Shown: positions 26,444 to 35,018 of the stretch, one piece after another
How the letters are laid out: every line of letters starts with the position of its first letter
Numbering within the stretch: the first letter of the stretch is position 1
DNA from: Flavipsychrobacter sp.
GTDB taxonomy: Bacteria > Bacteroidota > Bacteroidia > Chitinophagales > Chitinophagaceae
DNA length: 64,000 nt
Direction of reading: 5' to 3'
Assembly: GCA_016786615.1 (NCBI GenBank)
Contig: JAEUVX010000009.1
Span: 186,001-250,000 of the forward strand
Position numbers and translations under genes: made by a program
Notes under the pieces: generated by a model
Database searches by the model: none
Told to the model about the DNA's origin: nothing
Seen by the model: only the letters and a program-made list of their open reading frames with translations

Positions 26444-27535
26444 ATGCTAGATACCCCAACAAAAAATACAGCAATGTTTGAAAAAGAAAAGAAATCAGCT
26501 CTGGATGCTATATCTCAGGCACAATTCATTGCATTTGCACCCTATATATTTCAGGCATCAGTAATACTAAGAGATAGCGGGATACTAAATAAAGTACAGG
26601 ATTCGCGTAGCAATGGTATTACTCTTGATGAAATAGCTTCATCTGTAGATATGAGCCGATATGGTATCCGGATATTGTTGGAAGCAGGATTGGGTATTGG
26701 GTTGGTGTTGAGAAAAGATGATAAATTTCTACTCTCTAAAACAGGCCACTTTTTCCTGAATGACCCGATGACAAAAGTGAATACAGATTTCATGCGCGAT
26801 GTTTGTTATGATGGTGCACAGGATTTGGAATCTTCTATAAAGGAAAGTAAACCAAATGGCTTGAGGCATTTGGGTAACTGGGAAACAATTTATCAGGGGC
26901 TTTCAATATTGCCCGAACCAGCTAAAACAAGTTGGTTCAATTTCGACCATTATTATTCAGATAATGCATTCCCGGAAGCATTACCAATGGTATTTGCACG
27001 CAACCCTAAAAAGGTAATGGATATTGGTGCAAATACAGGTAAGTTCACGCTGGCGTGTCTTGAGTATAATAATGAAGTGGAAGTTGGCTTGGTTGACTTG
27101 CAGGTACAGCTGAACGTAGCAAAGCAGAATATTGAAGCTGCCGGTTATGGTAACAGGGTGCAGTACCACGAAAGAAATGTGCTGCATAGTGATTCTGAAT
27201 TACCTGCAGGTTATGATGTTATCTGGATGAGCCAGTTTTTAGATTGCTTTGCAGATAATGAAATCATATTCATTCTGGAAAAATGCCATAGAGCATTGGG
27301 TGAAAATGGCCGTGTGTATATTAATGAAACATTCTGGGACAGGCAACGTTTCGAAGCATCTGCCTTTAGCCTTCAAATGACATCATTATATTTTACTACG
27401 ATGGCAAACGGCAATAGCCAGATGTATGATAGTAAGGTATTTATGCAGCTGATTGATAAAGCAGGTTTTGAAGTAGTTGCAGATACTGATAATATAGGCC
27501 TGAGCCACACTATATTAGAATTGAAGAAAAAATGA
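26444..27535 (+). CDS. O-methyltransferase-like SAM-dependent methyltransferase
   Basis: 363 residues from ATG 26444, just before the first conserved helix (an open frame continues upstream to 26330 through the terminator, so upstream starts are unlikely; ATG 26474 is an alternative). The N-terminal part is a winged-helix dimerisation domain (SNGITLDEIASSVDMSRYGI); the C-terminal part has SAM motif I VMDIGANTGKF (about 191-201) with acidic LVDLQ and WMSQFLDCFAD. This layout is that of small-molecule O-methyltransferases. It is first in a five-gene set with a halogenase-like flavoprotein and ketosynthases, so an aryl polyene or resorcinol-type intermediate is the likely substrate, by inference. 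Confidence 0.85.
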   Translation: MLDTPTKNTAMFEKEKKSALDAISQAQFIAFAPYIFQASVILRDSGILNKVQDSRSNGITLDEIASSVDMSRYGIRILLEAGLGIGLVLRKDDKFLLSKTGHFFLNDPMTKVNTDFMRDVCYDGAQDLESSIKESKPNGLRHLGNWETIYQGLSILPEPAKTSWFNFDHYYSDNAFPEALPMVFARNPKKVMDIGANTGKFTLACLEYNNEVEVGLVDLQVQLNVAKQNIEAAGYGNRVQYHERNVLHSDSELPAGYDVIWMSQFLDCFADNEIIFILEKCHRALGENGRVYINETFWDRQRFEASAFSLQMTSLYFTTMANGNSQMYDSKVFMQLIDKAGFEVVADTDNIGLSHTILELKKK

Positions 27536-27605
27536 TTTATATCATAACCCCATAGGTATTGCAATACTAATTTTAACACAAAACTTTTATAACGCTCCCC
27601 CCTTT

Positions 27606-28850
27606 ATGAGTATACAAAAGCAAGTGGATGTATTAGTAATAGGTGCCGGACCCTCCGGTACTATAGCTGCATCCATCGTCAAGCAAGCAGGTCTGTCAGT
27701 ACAGATTGTAGAAAAAATGGTATTTCCGCGTTTTGTAATTGGCGAAAGCCTGTTGCCGCGCTGTATGGAAGCATTGGAAGAAGCAAAATTTTTGGATGCT
27801 GTTAAAGCTAAAGGCTTTCAGCAAAAGGATGGTGCCAAGTTTGTATTAAATGGTGAGGTCTGCGATTTTACATTTGCACAACAACATACCGATGGATGGC
27901 GTTGGACATGGCAGGTGCCTCGTGCAGATTTTGATATGACCCTTGCAGATGAATGTGTGAAAATGGGTATTCCAGTTCATTACGAAACAGAAGTAACGGA
28001 CATCAAAATTGATGATAATGGCCATTCTGTAACCACTATTAAAACTGTTGATGGTGCAGAACAAACCATCAACGCTAAATTCATTATTGATGGTAGCGGC
28101 TACGGCAGGGTGATACCTCGTCTGTTTGGTTTAGATAAGCCTTCAACACAGTATCCCCGCAAAACGCTTTTCTGCCATATGACAGACCCTAAGCGTAGCG
28201 AAGCGGTAGAACCAAACCGCATTACGGTGTATGTTCATAATATGAAAACATGGATATGGGTAATTCCGTTTTCTAATGGAAATACATCTGTAGGTTATGT
28301 TGGCGACCCTGAGTTTTTCGATAAATTCCCGGGTAATCCTGAGGAACAATTCCGTGCATTGATAATGGCACAGCCTGAATTGGCAGTTCGTTTCGGAGAG
28401 TCTGATATGATTTGGGAACCGCGTACACTGCAAAGCTGGAGCGCTACTACAGATACATTCTATGGTAATGGTTTTGTGTTGACAGGCAACGTTACGGAAT
28501 TCCTCGACCCGATTTTCTCATCGGGCGTTACATTGGCATCGGTATCTGCGCAGTTGGCTGCAAATATGGTAGTTCGTCACTTTAAAGGAGAACAACTGGA
28601 TTGGGAAAATGACTATATGAAGAAAATGATGCAGGGTGTAGATGTATTCCGTACTTATGTCAATAGCTGGTATGACGGCTCACTGTTCAATATATTCTTT
28701 GCTGAAAACCGCAGCCCCGAAATCATGGCACAAATATGTTCGGTACTGGCGGGATATGTATGGGATGATACAAACCCGTTTGTAAAAAGCCATGAGAAAA
28801 ACGTACGTACTTTAGCTCGTTATCTGGCAACAACCAAACTAACATCATAA
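27606..28850 (+). CDS. FAD-dependent oxidoreductase of the tryptophan-halogenase family
   Basis: 414 residues. FAD-binding VIGAGPSGTIAASIVKQAG opens the protein; GESLLPRCMEALEEA, the lysine-bearing GFQQKDGAKFV (about 70-80) and WIWVIP at 216-221 follow. WxWxIP is the motif associated with flavin-dependent halogenases, and FQxKxGA is where the phenol halogenases keep their catalytic lysine. LTGNVTEFLDPIFSSGV is the second FAD motif. Related proteins are found in flexirubin and aryl polyene clusters. Either a true halogenase of an aryl ring or a related monooxygenase or reductase is possible. It starts 70 nt after the methyltransferase and 10 nt before the next gene. Confidence 0.85.
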   Translation: MSIQKQVDVLVIGAGPSGTIAASIVKQAGLSVQIVEKMVFPRFVIGESLLPRCMEALEEAKFLDAVKAKGFQQKDGAKFVLNGEVCDFTFAQQHTDGWRWTWQVPRADFDMTLADECVKMGIPVHYETEVTDIKIDDNGHSVTTIKTVDGAEQTINAKFIIDGSGYGRVIPRLFGLDKPSTQYPRKTLFCHMTDPKRSEAVEPNRITVYVHNMKTWIWVIPFSNGNTSVGYVGDPEFFDKFPGNPEEQFRALIMAQPELAVRFGESDMIWEPRTLQSWSATTDTFYGNGFVLTGNVTEFLDPIFSSGVTLASVSAQLAANMVVRHFKGEQLDWENDYMKKMMQGVDVFRTYVNSWYDGSLFNIFFAENRSPEIMAQICSVLAGYVWDDTNPFVKSHEKNVRTLARYLATTKLTS

Positions 28851-28860
28851 ACTAAATACA

Positions 28861-29472
28861 TTGCAAGCATCTATCCGTAATTGGGTACATATCAGTAAAT
28901 ATTCGGTGATAAAGGACGCAAGTCCTTTATTGTCGTTTAATGAACCGGCAGACAGTAATGCACCTGAAACAGTGTATCGTGGGTTGCAATACAACTACGT
29001 CAAGTTCTTTAAAATGGACCTGCTAAGCAAATGGGCATGGTTAGGAGCTGAAACATTATTGAAGCAAGGAGAAAACTTTGTTTACGATGGAATAGACAAA
29101 ACTAAAATTGCCATTGTACTGCAAACCAATCACGGTTGTCTGGATGTAGATAAGAAATACAGCGATAGTCTGACAACAATTGCCAGCCCGGCTTTGTTTG
29201 TATATACACTTCCAAACATTATGCTCGGTGAAATATGCATCAGGCATGGATTTAAAGGGGAGCAGGCTTGCCTGGTGAATGATGGGTTTGATGTAAAAGA
29301 AATGGAATTCTGGGTGAATGACCTGCTGCAAAACAGAGGTATGGAAGCATGTCTTTGTGGTTGGGTAGATGCAACTGCAGACAACCATGACGTTTGCATG
29401 TATTGGGTAACAAAAGAAAATGGATCAATAAAATTTGCTGCCGACACTATGCAGCAGTTGTATAACAAATAA
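28861..29472 (+). CDS. Short ketosynthase-fold protein (truncated 3-oxoacyl-ACP synthase-like)
   Basis: 203 residues from TTG 28861; no ATG near the N-terminus fits. The middle part, KIAIVLQTNHGCLDVDKKY and ASPALFVYTLPNIMLGEI, resembles the N-terminal half of a beta-ketoacyl synthase, but the C-terminal His-bearing half is missing and the nucleophile elbow is not recognisable. I therefore expect a non-catalytic partner of the neighbouring ketosynthases. Half-length proteins of this kind occur in flexirubin-like clusters of Bacteroidota, as far as I recall. Its stop overlaps the next start as TAATG. Confidence 0.7.
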   Translation: MQASIRNWVHISKYSVIKDASPLLSFNEPADSNAPETVYRGLQYNYVKFFKMDLLSKWAWLGAETLLKQGENFVYDGIDKTKIAIVLQTNHGCLDVDKKYSDSLTTIASPALFVYTLPNIMLGEICIRHGFKGEQACLVNDGFDVKEMEFWVNDLLQNRGMEACLCGWVDATADNHDVCMYWVTKENGSIKFAADTMQQLYNK

Positions 29473-30686
29473 TGAAACAGGTTGCATACATAGTAAATAC
29501 TGGTATTATTACAGCAATAGGTAATGATACAGCAGCTTGTCTGGATGCTTTGCTGCATGGCCGTACAGGTGTAAGTAAGGCTGAATACCTGAAAACACAC
29601 TGGAGTGAAGAATTCCCGGTTGCTGAAGTAAAAGCAAGCAATAAAGCATTGGCAACAATAGCCGGGGTTGATGCAAAATGGCCACGCACGGCGATACTAA
29701 GTGCTATTGCAGTAAAAGAAGCATGGCAACCATTTGCAGAGAAGTTGAGAGGATTGAAAGTTGGCTTCTTTTCTGCTACCACAGTTGGAGGTATGGACCT
29801 TACTGAAAATGTTTACAAGGCGTTTAAAGAAGATAGTTCATCTGTAGATTTCAACAGCATAAAGAACCATGAATGTGGTGCAATAACAGAATTGGTAGCC
29901 AATCATTTTGGTATCAATGATTTTGTAACCACCATCAGCACTGCATGTTCTTCTTCTGCTAATAGTATAATGATGGCCGCGCAGATGATTGGTAATGGTA
30001 TGCTGGATGTTGCCATAGCAGGCGGTGCGGATAGCCTTTCAAAATTTACACTCAATGGGTTTAATACCCTGATGATACTTGATAAACAAGCTTGTCAGCC
30101 GTTTGATAATAACAGGCGTGGATTAAATCTTGGTGAGGGTGCAGGCTATCTTTTGTTGATGAGCGAAAAAGCAATGCAGCAGTGTGGTGCAACAGCTTCA
30201 TGTGTTGTTAGCGGTTATGCAAATGCAAATGATGCATATCATCAAACAGCATCATCTCCTGACGGTACAGGCAACAAACTGGCTATGGGTAATGCATTGA
30301 AAGTTGCTAATCTGCTACCGGCAGATATCAACTACATAAATCTGCATGGTACAGGTACAGCAAATAATGATAGCTCTGAAGGCAAGGCCATCGAGGTACT
30401 GTTTGATGGTAAGGTGCCAGCATCATCATCTACAAAAGCATACACCGGTCACACCTTAGGTGCAGCAGCAGGTGTAGAGGCTGTATTCAGTGTGTTGAGT
30501 ATAAAAGAAGGTATTGTATATCCGAATCTTCGCTGGGAAACACAAATGGAAGATGTTAGTTTCAAACCTGTAACGGAATTAAAGACGAGATTAGATATTC
30601 GTCATGTGTTGTCAAATTCATTCGGGTTTGGCGGCAATTGTTCATCGCTTGTATTCAGTAAATGCTTGGTATGGAATTGTATATAA
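29472..30686 (+). CDS. Beta-ketoacyl-[ACP] synthase (FabF-type)
   Basis: 404-residue condensing enzyme with an intact triad: nucleophile Cys159 in ISTACSSSANSIM, His292 in NLHGTGTANNDSSE, and His327 in YTGHTLGAAAGVEA. The C-terminal SNSFGFGGNCSSLVF is the usual glycine-rich loop. It should extend an acyl-ACP by two carbons from malonyl-ACP. No ACP, ketoreductase or dehydratase is adjacent, so these must be supplied from elsewhere, either a distant part of the pathway or fatty-acid synthase. It overlaps the next gene (start ATG 30671) by 16 nt, implying coupled synthesis and perhaps a heterodimer. Confidence 0.92.
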   Translation: MKQVAYIVNTGIITAIGNDTAACLDALLHGRTGVSKAEYLKTHWSEEFPVAEVKASNKALATIAGVDAKWPRTAILSAIAVKEAWQPFAEKLRGLKVGFFSATTVGGMDLTENVYKAFKEDSSSVDFNSIKNHECGAITELVANHFGINDFVTTISTACSSSANSIMMAAQMIGNGMLDVAIAGGADSLSKFTLNGFNTLMILDKQACQPFDNNRRGLNLGEGAGYLLLMSEKAMQQCGATASCVVSGYANANDAYHQTASSPDGTGNKLAMGNALKVANLLPADINYINLHGTGTANNDSSEGKAIEVLFDGKVPASSSTKAYTGHTLGAAAGVEAVFSVLSIKEGIVYPNLRWETQMEDVSFKPVTELKTRLDIRHVLSNSFGFGGNCSSLVFSKCLVWNCI

Positions 30687-31720
30687 CAGGGACGGGTATA
30701 GTTAGCTGCGCAGGCAATAGCGGCGATGCTGATTTTCTTAAAGAATCACAATCATACGATACGGACAGGTTGCTTTGCGTAGAACCAAACTATACAGCAT
30801 ATATACCACCTATGCAGTTGCGCCGCATGAGCAAGGCAGTGCGTATCGGTATTGGAGCATCAAAAATGTGTATGGCATCAGCAGGTATTGAAAAGCCTGA
30901 TGCTATTTCTGTTGGTACGGCAATGGGTTGCCTTACTGATACGGAAGTCTTCCTGAACAAAATGATAACACAGGAAGAGCAAATGCTTACCCCTACTGCT
31001 TTTATCCAGTCAACACACAATACCGTTAGCGGACAGATAGCATTACTGGCAGGTTGTTACGGTCACAATCTTACGTTTGTACAACGTGGCCATTCTTTTG
31101 AACATGCTGTCATCAATACACAATTATATCTTTCTGATAACCCGCATCAGCAAATGCTGGTAGGTGGTATAGACGAGTTGACTGATGGTAGTGTTGAAGC
31201 GTTAAAAATTGGTGGTATCAACAGAAAAGAAAACAGTACACCTGCCGATGTGTTGAACGGTAACACACAAGGTGCAGTAGCAGGAGAGGGTGCAGCGTTT
31301 TTTATCATGACAGATGATAAGCCGATCAAACCTGCTGTATGTATAAAAGATGTGTATGCATTTACTGAAAAGGATATTGTAACTGCAGCACAGAAATTGA
31401 CAGCTTATGTCAATAGTCAATCTCTAAATATTGATGCTGTATTGCTGGGGCAGAGCGGTGATGAAAAATCAAATGCTTTTTATGAGTCATTACGTTCGGG
31501 CATATTCAGTAACAAACCACAATACATATTCAAGCATTTGTGTGGAGAGTATGCTACGGCATCTGCATTTGCACTGGGTATACTTTCAAATGCAATCACA
31601 AAAGGCGAAGCATTGCCATCTCATTGTGCATTAAACAACGAAGCTGTAGCTTTGAAAAATGTACTGTTGGTAAATCACTATATGCATTACTACAGCTGCT
31701 GGGTGTTGCAGGTAGCTTAA
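30671..31720 (+). CDS. Degenerate ketosynthase, chain-length-factor-like
   Basis: 349 residues from ATG 30671. The thiolase fold is evident from YITGTGIVSCAGN, ISVGTAMGCLTDTEVFLNKM, the PTAFIQSTHNTVSGQIAL segment and GGIDELTDGSV, but the Cys elbow is replaced by FVQRGHSFEHA and the two catalytic His motifs are not present. This is the pattern of a chain-length factor, the inactive half of a KS-CLF heterodimer, with the preceding FabF-type enzyme as partner. Its stop TAA shares the palindrome TTAA (31717-31720) with the stop of the convergent reductase gene. Confidence 0.82.
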   Translation: MELYITGTGIVSCAGNSGDADFLKESQSYDTDRLLCVEPNYTAYIPPMQLRRMSKAVRIGIGASKMCMASAGIEKPDAISVGTAMGCLTDTEVFLNKMITQEEQMLTPTAFIQSTHNTVSGQIALLAGCYGHNLTFVQRGHSFEHAVINTQLYLSDNPHQQMLVGGIDELTDGSVEALKIGGINRKENSTPADVLNGNTQGAVAGEGAAFFIMTDDKPIKPAVCIKDVYAFTEKDIVTAAQKLTAYVNSQSLNIDAVLLGQSGDEKSNAFYESLRSGIFSNKPQYIFKHLCGEYATASAFALGILSNAITKGEALPSHCALNNEAVALKNVLLVNHYMHYYSCWVLQVA

Positions 31721-32436
31721 CCATATAGTTCCAGATGGATGGACTTTTTATCGTAGCCCATAGCCAGTAGTTTTTGCTTGGCTTCATCAACCATCATCTT
31801 CCAGCCACATAGCATAAAGTGCGCAGGTGGTGTTCCTGCACATAGTTGTTCATATACGCTATGCACATAACCCTTGTGGTAGCCATCTATAGTTTCTCTT
31901 GATAAGGCAGGGTGATATGTAAAATTTGGCATTGCTGCTTCAAGGGTGCGCATTTCATCTTCATACAATAAATCCCCTTTGTAACGTGTCCCGAATATCA
32001 GGTGCAATTTATGATGCGCAAGGTTATTTTTTTTGATATGGTTCACCATACTGCGAAATGGTGCAATACCTGTACCAGTGCATATCATAAATATATCGTG
32101 GTCTATCTCCTCTGGCAAAGTAAACACCCCTTGCGGGCCACGTAATACCAGTTCACTTCCTTCTTTTACTTCATTGAAGAAGTAAGTGGTGCCTAAACCT
32201 CCTTCCAGATACACAATGACAAGTTCTATTACGTTGCTTCCGTCGGGCGATGATGCGATGCTGTAACTGCGCCAGCGTTTGTTGCGTTGTTCGTGTATCG
32301 GCAGATCAAGGGTTACAAATTGCCCGGGCTTGAAGTCAAATACAGGTGTTTCGGGAAGTTCAATCCAATAGCGGCGTGTATTTTCTGTAGCTTGTTCTAC
32401 ACGTTGTACTATGCCTTTTTGCCATTGAGGAATCAT
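31717..32436 (-). CDS. Ferredoxin--NADP reductase family flavoprotein
   Basis: 239 residues: FAD-binding barrel with RWRSYSIASSPDG (the RxYS flavin motif), then a nucleotide-binding domain with ICTGTGIAPFRSMV and HFMLCGWKMMVDEAKQ. There is no 2Fe-2S domain, so electrons should come from or go to a separate ferredoxin or flavodoxin. It could supply reduced flavin or ferredoxin to the neighbouring halogenase-like enzyme, but it is on the other strand and may be unrelated. It ends in the TTAA shared with the ketosynthase-like gene. Confidence 0.85.
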   Translation of the reverse strand: MIPQWQKGIVQRVEQATENTRRYWIELPETPVFDFKPGQFVTLDLPIHEQRNKRWRSYSIASSPDGSNVIELVIVYLEGGLGTTYFFNEVKEGSELVLRGPQGVFTLPEEIDHDIFMICTGTGIAPFRSMVNHIKKNNLAHHKLHLIFGTRYKGDLLYEDEMRTLEAAMPNFTYHPALSRETIDGYHKGYVHSVYEQLCAGTPPAHFMLCGWKMMVDEAKQKLLAMGYDKKSIHLELYG

Positions 32437-32483
32437 AATATAAAGTTATAATAAATAATGGCTGATGTTACTACACAAACAGC

Positions 32484-33206
32484 TTATTTCTTTACCTCTT
32501 TGTCTGCAGAGTCTATTCGCGGGATTACAGGGTTCTTCATCCATAGCCTGTAATGATAGCGAACCCACATATTCAGTTCCAGTTCTGTTGCGTTACGGGC
32601 ATAATCATATTCCATCGGGTAAGCGTTCATAAAATGTCCGAGGCTATCTCCCGTTAATCCTGTAAGCTTGCTGACCAATTCAGGTGTGTAACGTGTATCG
32701 ATGAATTTTTCGCCTTCCCATTTAATAAAGTTGCGTTGAAATTCCAGTCGAGAACGGCTCTTTTTTGAAATTCTATCTGCTATAAATGATACCGGGCTCA
32801 TTACAGAGTTTGTGCGTTGCCATGCCAGTGTACGTTTGTAGGTCGAACGTCGCCTCAAAGAATCGAGCTGGTATGGAGTATATTTAGGCCTGAGAATAAA
32901 CTCATTAAGTTCATAGCTCAGTATTGGCAGCGCTACTTTTATACCATTTTTTATTAGTTCGGCTGTAATGTATTTACGTTGTTCTTTATAGCCAACCATA
33001 CTGAATACAAGTTGTTGCCCTTCTTCGACATTTATTGTAAAAGCGCCAAACTGGTTGGTATATACCGTTTGCTGGGTAGATACATTAATAACGCTTACAG
33101 GATACAAAGACTGTCCCGTTTGCGCCTCAGTAACTATGCCTGAAATAGTTTGCGCATAGGTTGTGCTATAGATAAGTAAGAAATATATAAGTAAAAACTG
33201 CCTCAC
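32484..33206 (-). CDS. Secreted CarboxypepD-reg-like domain protein
   Basis: 240 residues with a signal peptide (FLLIYFLLIYSTTYAQ). Residues about 20-95 form the beta-sandwich of the carboxypeptidase-regulatory-like family (ISGIVTEAQTGQSLYPVSV, TNQFGAFTINVEEG, LVFSMVGYKEQRK), the same module that opens SusC/TonB-dependent receptors and many Bacteroidota envelope proteins. The C-terminal half is charged and unassigned. Probably periplasmic or outer-membrane-associated. It lies 47 nt upstream of the reductase gene on the same strand, so co-transcription is possible. Confidence 0.82.
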   Translation of the reverse strand: MRQFLLIYFLLIYSTTYAQTISGIVTEAQTGQSLYPVSVINVSTQQTVYTNQFGAFTINVEEGQQLVFSMVGYKEQRKYITAELIKNGIKVALPILSYELNEFILRPKYTPYQLDSLRRRSTYKRTLAWQRTNSVMSPVSFIADRISKKSRSRLEFQRNFIKWEGEKFIDTRYTPELVSKLTGLTGDSLGHFMNAYPMEYDYARNATELELNMWVRYHYRLWMKNPVIPRIDSADKEVKK

Positions 33207-33353
33207 GTATTGTAAAGGTAATTACCGATTGCCTATAACAAAGCCACCGGAAGCTATTTGACAATACTTTAAGAAATTACAGGCGCATTAAGCATTATCG
33301 GTTTCTACATTGCGGCAATATTGGTTATTTTCGCCATCTAAATTGTTTAATAA

Positions 33354-34544
33354 ATGTCTAGTCCTTCGTTTTACACTCGCATACAAAAAGAACTACAGGA
33401 AATACAGGAAGCAGGTTTGTTCAAAAACGAACGCATCATAGCATCTGAACAAGGTGCAGAAATAACAGTGAATGGCCAACAAGTCCTGAATTTCTGTGCC
33501 AACAACTATTTGGGGCTTTCTTCTCATCCGAAAGTGATTGAAGCTGCTCATAAAACAATTGACAGCCGTGGTTATGGTATGAGTTCCGTTCGTTTTATAT
33601 GCGGTACGCAGGATATTCATAAAGAACTCGAAGCAAAGCTGTCTAAATTTCTGGGTGCAGAAGATACGATACTATATGTAGCTTGTTTCGATGCAAATGG
33701 TGGTGTGTTTGAACCATTGCTGGGTGAGCAGGATGTAATAATATCTGATGAACTTAATCATGCTTCTATCATTGATGGTGTACGCCTGTGTAAAGCACAA
33801 CGTGCGCGTTACAAGCACAATGATATGGCAGAACTGGAAGCACAGCTGCAGGCATTTGCAGGTGCACGTACACGCCTGATAGTTACCGATTCTGTATTCT
33901 CAATGGATGGTACTATTGCACAGCTCGATAAAATATGTGACCTCGCTGATAAATACGATGCAATCATCATGATTGACGAAAGCCACTCATCGGGCTTTAT
34001 GGGCAAAACAGGGCGTGGTGTCCACGAGCTTTGCGGTGTGATGGATAGGATAGACATCATCACAGGTACGCTTGGTAAAGCATTGGGTGGTGCATCAGGT
34101 GGCTTCACGAGCGGTAAAAAAGAAATCGTTGATATGCTGCGTCAGCGCAGCCGTCCGTACCTGTTTAGTAATACGGTAGCACCTGCTGTAGTAGGCGCAT
34201 CAATAGCTGTGCTGGATATGCTGAGTGAAACAACTGAACTGCGTGATAAGCTGGAAGAGAACACAATGTACTTCCGTGAGAAAATGACGGCTGCGGGTTT
34301 CGATATCAAACCGGGTACACACCCGATATGTCCCGTAATGTTGTATGATGCAGTACTGGCACAAAAATTTGCTGCACGTATGCTGGAAGAAGGTATTTAT
34401 GTAATCGGTTTCTTCTACCCGGTAGTAGCAAAAGGACAGGCGCGTATCCGTACACAGATATCTGCTGCTCACAGCCGCGAACACTTGGATAAAGCTATAG
34501 CAGCATTTACAAAAGTGGGTAAAGAACTGGGAGTGATTAAATAG
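33354..34544 (+). CDS. kbl: 2-amino-3-ketobutyrate CoA ligase / glycine C-acetyltransferase
   Basis: PLP-dependent alpha-oxoamine synthase, 396 residues, condensing or cleaving glycine plus acetyl-CoA and 2-amino-3-oxobutyrate in threonine breakdown. Clear features: [37 protein letters not shown], the PLP lysine about K242 in [15 protein letters not shown], and the C-terminal [21 protein letters not shown]. Relatives (SPT, AONS, ALAS) share the fold; the sequence is closest to KBL by the motif order. In Bacteroidota such enzymes can also act in sphingolipid synthesis, less likely here. No threonine dehydrogenase is adjacent. A terminator follows at 34578-34603. Confidence 0.88.
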   Translation: MSSPSFYTRIQKELQEIQEAGLFKNERIIASEQGAEITVNGQQVLNFCANNYLGLSSHPKVIEAAHKTIDSRGYGMSSVRFICGTQDIHKELEAKLSKFLGAEDTILYVACFDANGGVFEPLLGEQDVIISDELNHASIIDGVRLCKAQRARYKHNDMAELEAQLQAFAGARTRLIVTDSVFSMDGTIAQLDKICDLADKYDAIIMIDESHSSGFMGKTGRGVHELCGVMDRIDIITGTLGKALGGASGGFTSGKKEIVDMLRQRSRPYLFSNTVAPAVVGASIAVLDMLSETTELRDKLEENTMYFREKMTAAGFDIKPGTHPICPVMLYDAVLAQKFAARMLEEGIYVIGFFYPVVAKGQARIRTQISAAHSREHLDKAIAAFTKVGKELGVIK

Positions 34545-34577
34545 CTAGTAGAATAATAGTATAGCTATATTAATGAT

Positions 34578-34603
34578 AAAGGCGTAGATTATTCTACGCC
34601 TTT
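34578..34603. terminator. Bidirectional intrinsic terminator between kbl and cytochrome c
   Basis: Stem aaaggcgtaga / tctacgccttt around ttat. It ends the plus-strand kbl and overlaps the last codons and stop of the minus-strand cytochrome c gene. Confidence 0.85.
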
Positions 34604-34972
34604 GTTTATATAGTCAATCAATTCGTTGATGTCGTTATTGGTAAGGTGTGGCATTGGTGGCATAGGACTCTTATTATTTTCTTCATACACCTGTTTTGCC
34701 CTGGCATCACCAAGTGTAATCATCTCATTTGAGTTGCGGATAAATTTACCAATGCGTGCAGTGTCGTTACCCCAACGCTGCATACAACCTGCCAGTGCTG
34801 GCCCTATCGCTTTTTCATTTATTTTATGGCATTGCATACAATTGGCAACAAATATAGCTTTGCCTTTACTCATCCCCGGATGATTAGGCTCTTCCTTTTT
34901 GTCTTGTTGGTTGTCACCGCCACATGCTGCCAGTGCAATGATGCTGAATAATGATATTGATTTCAGTTTCAT
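34589..34972 (-). CDS. Class I cytochrome c lipoprotein
   Basis: 127-residue small electron carrier tethered to the periplasmic side of a membrane: lipobox LAAC with Cys17, then one haem-binding CxxCH (ANCMQCHKINEKAIGP) and a Met-rich region SPMPPMPHLTNNDI that should provide the sixth ligand, followed by the final helix INELIDYINKG. Monohaem proteins of this kind shuttle electrons to terminal oxidases. Its stop codon lies in the shared terminator hairpin. It is separated from lepB upstream by that gene's terminator, so it should have its own promoter. Confidence 0.9.
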   Translation of the reverse strand: MKLKSISLFSIIALAACGGDNQQDKKEEPNHPGMSKGKAIFVANCMQCHKINEKAIGPALAGCMQRWGNDTARIGKFIRNSNEMITLGDARAKQVYEENNKSPMPPMPHLTNNDINELIDYINKGVE

Positions 34973-34982
34973 AATTATTACA

Positions 34983-35010
34983 AAAAATAACCCCTGCGGG
35001 TTGCAGGGGC
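34983..35010 (-). terminator. Intrinsic terminator of lepB
   Basis: On the minus strand gcccctgc / gcagggg with a 5-nt loop, followed by ttattttttg. Confidence 0.85.
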
Positions 35011-35018
35011 TAAATTAA

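Noticed and set aside
27556-27567. 12-bp palindrome gtattgcaatac before the halogenase-like gene
   Set aside because: Short, AT-rich and not repeated nearby; expected by chance in 64 kb, so not listed as an operator.
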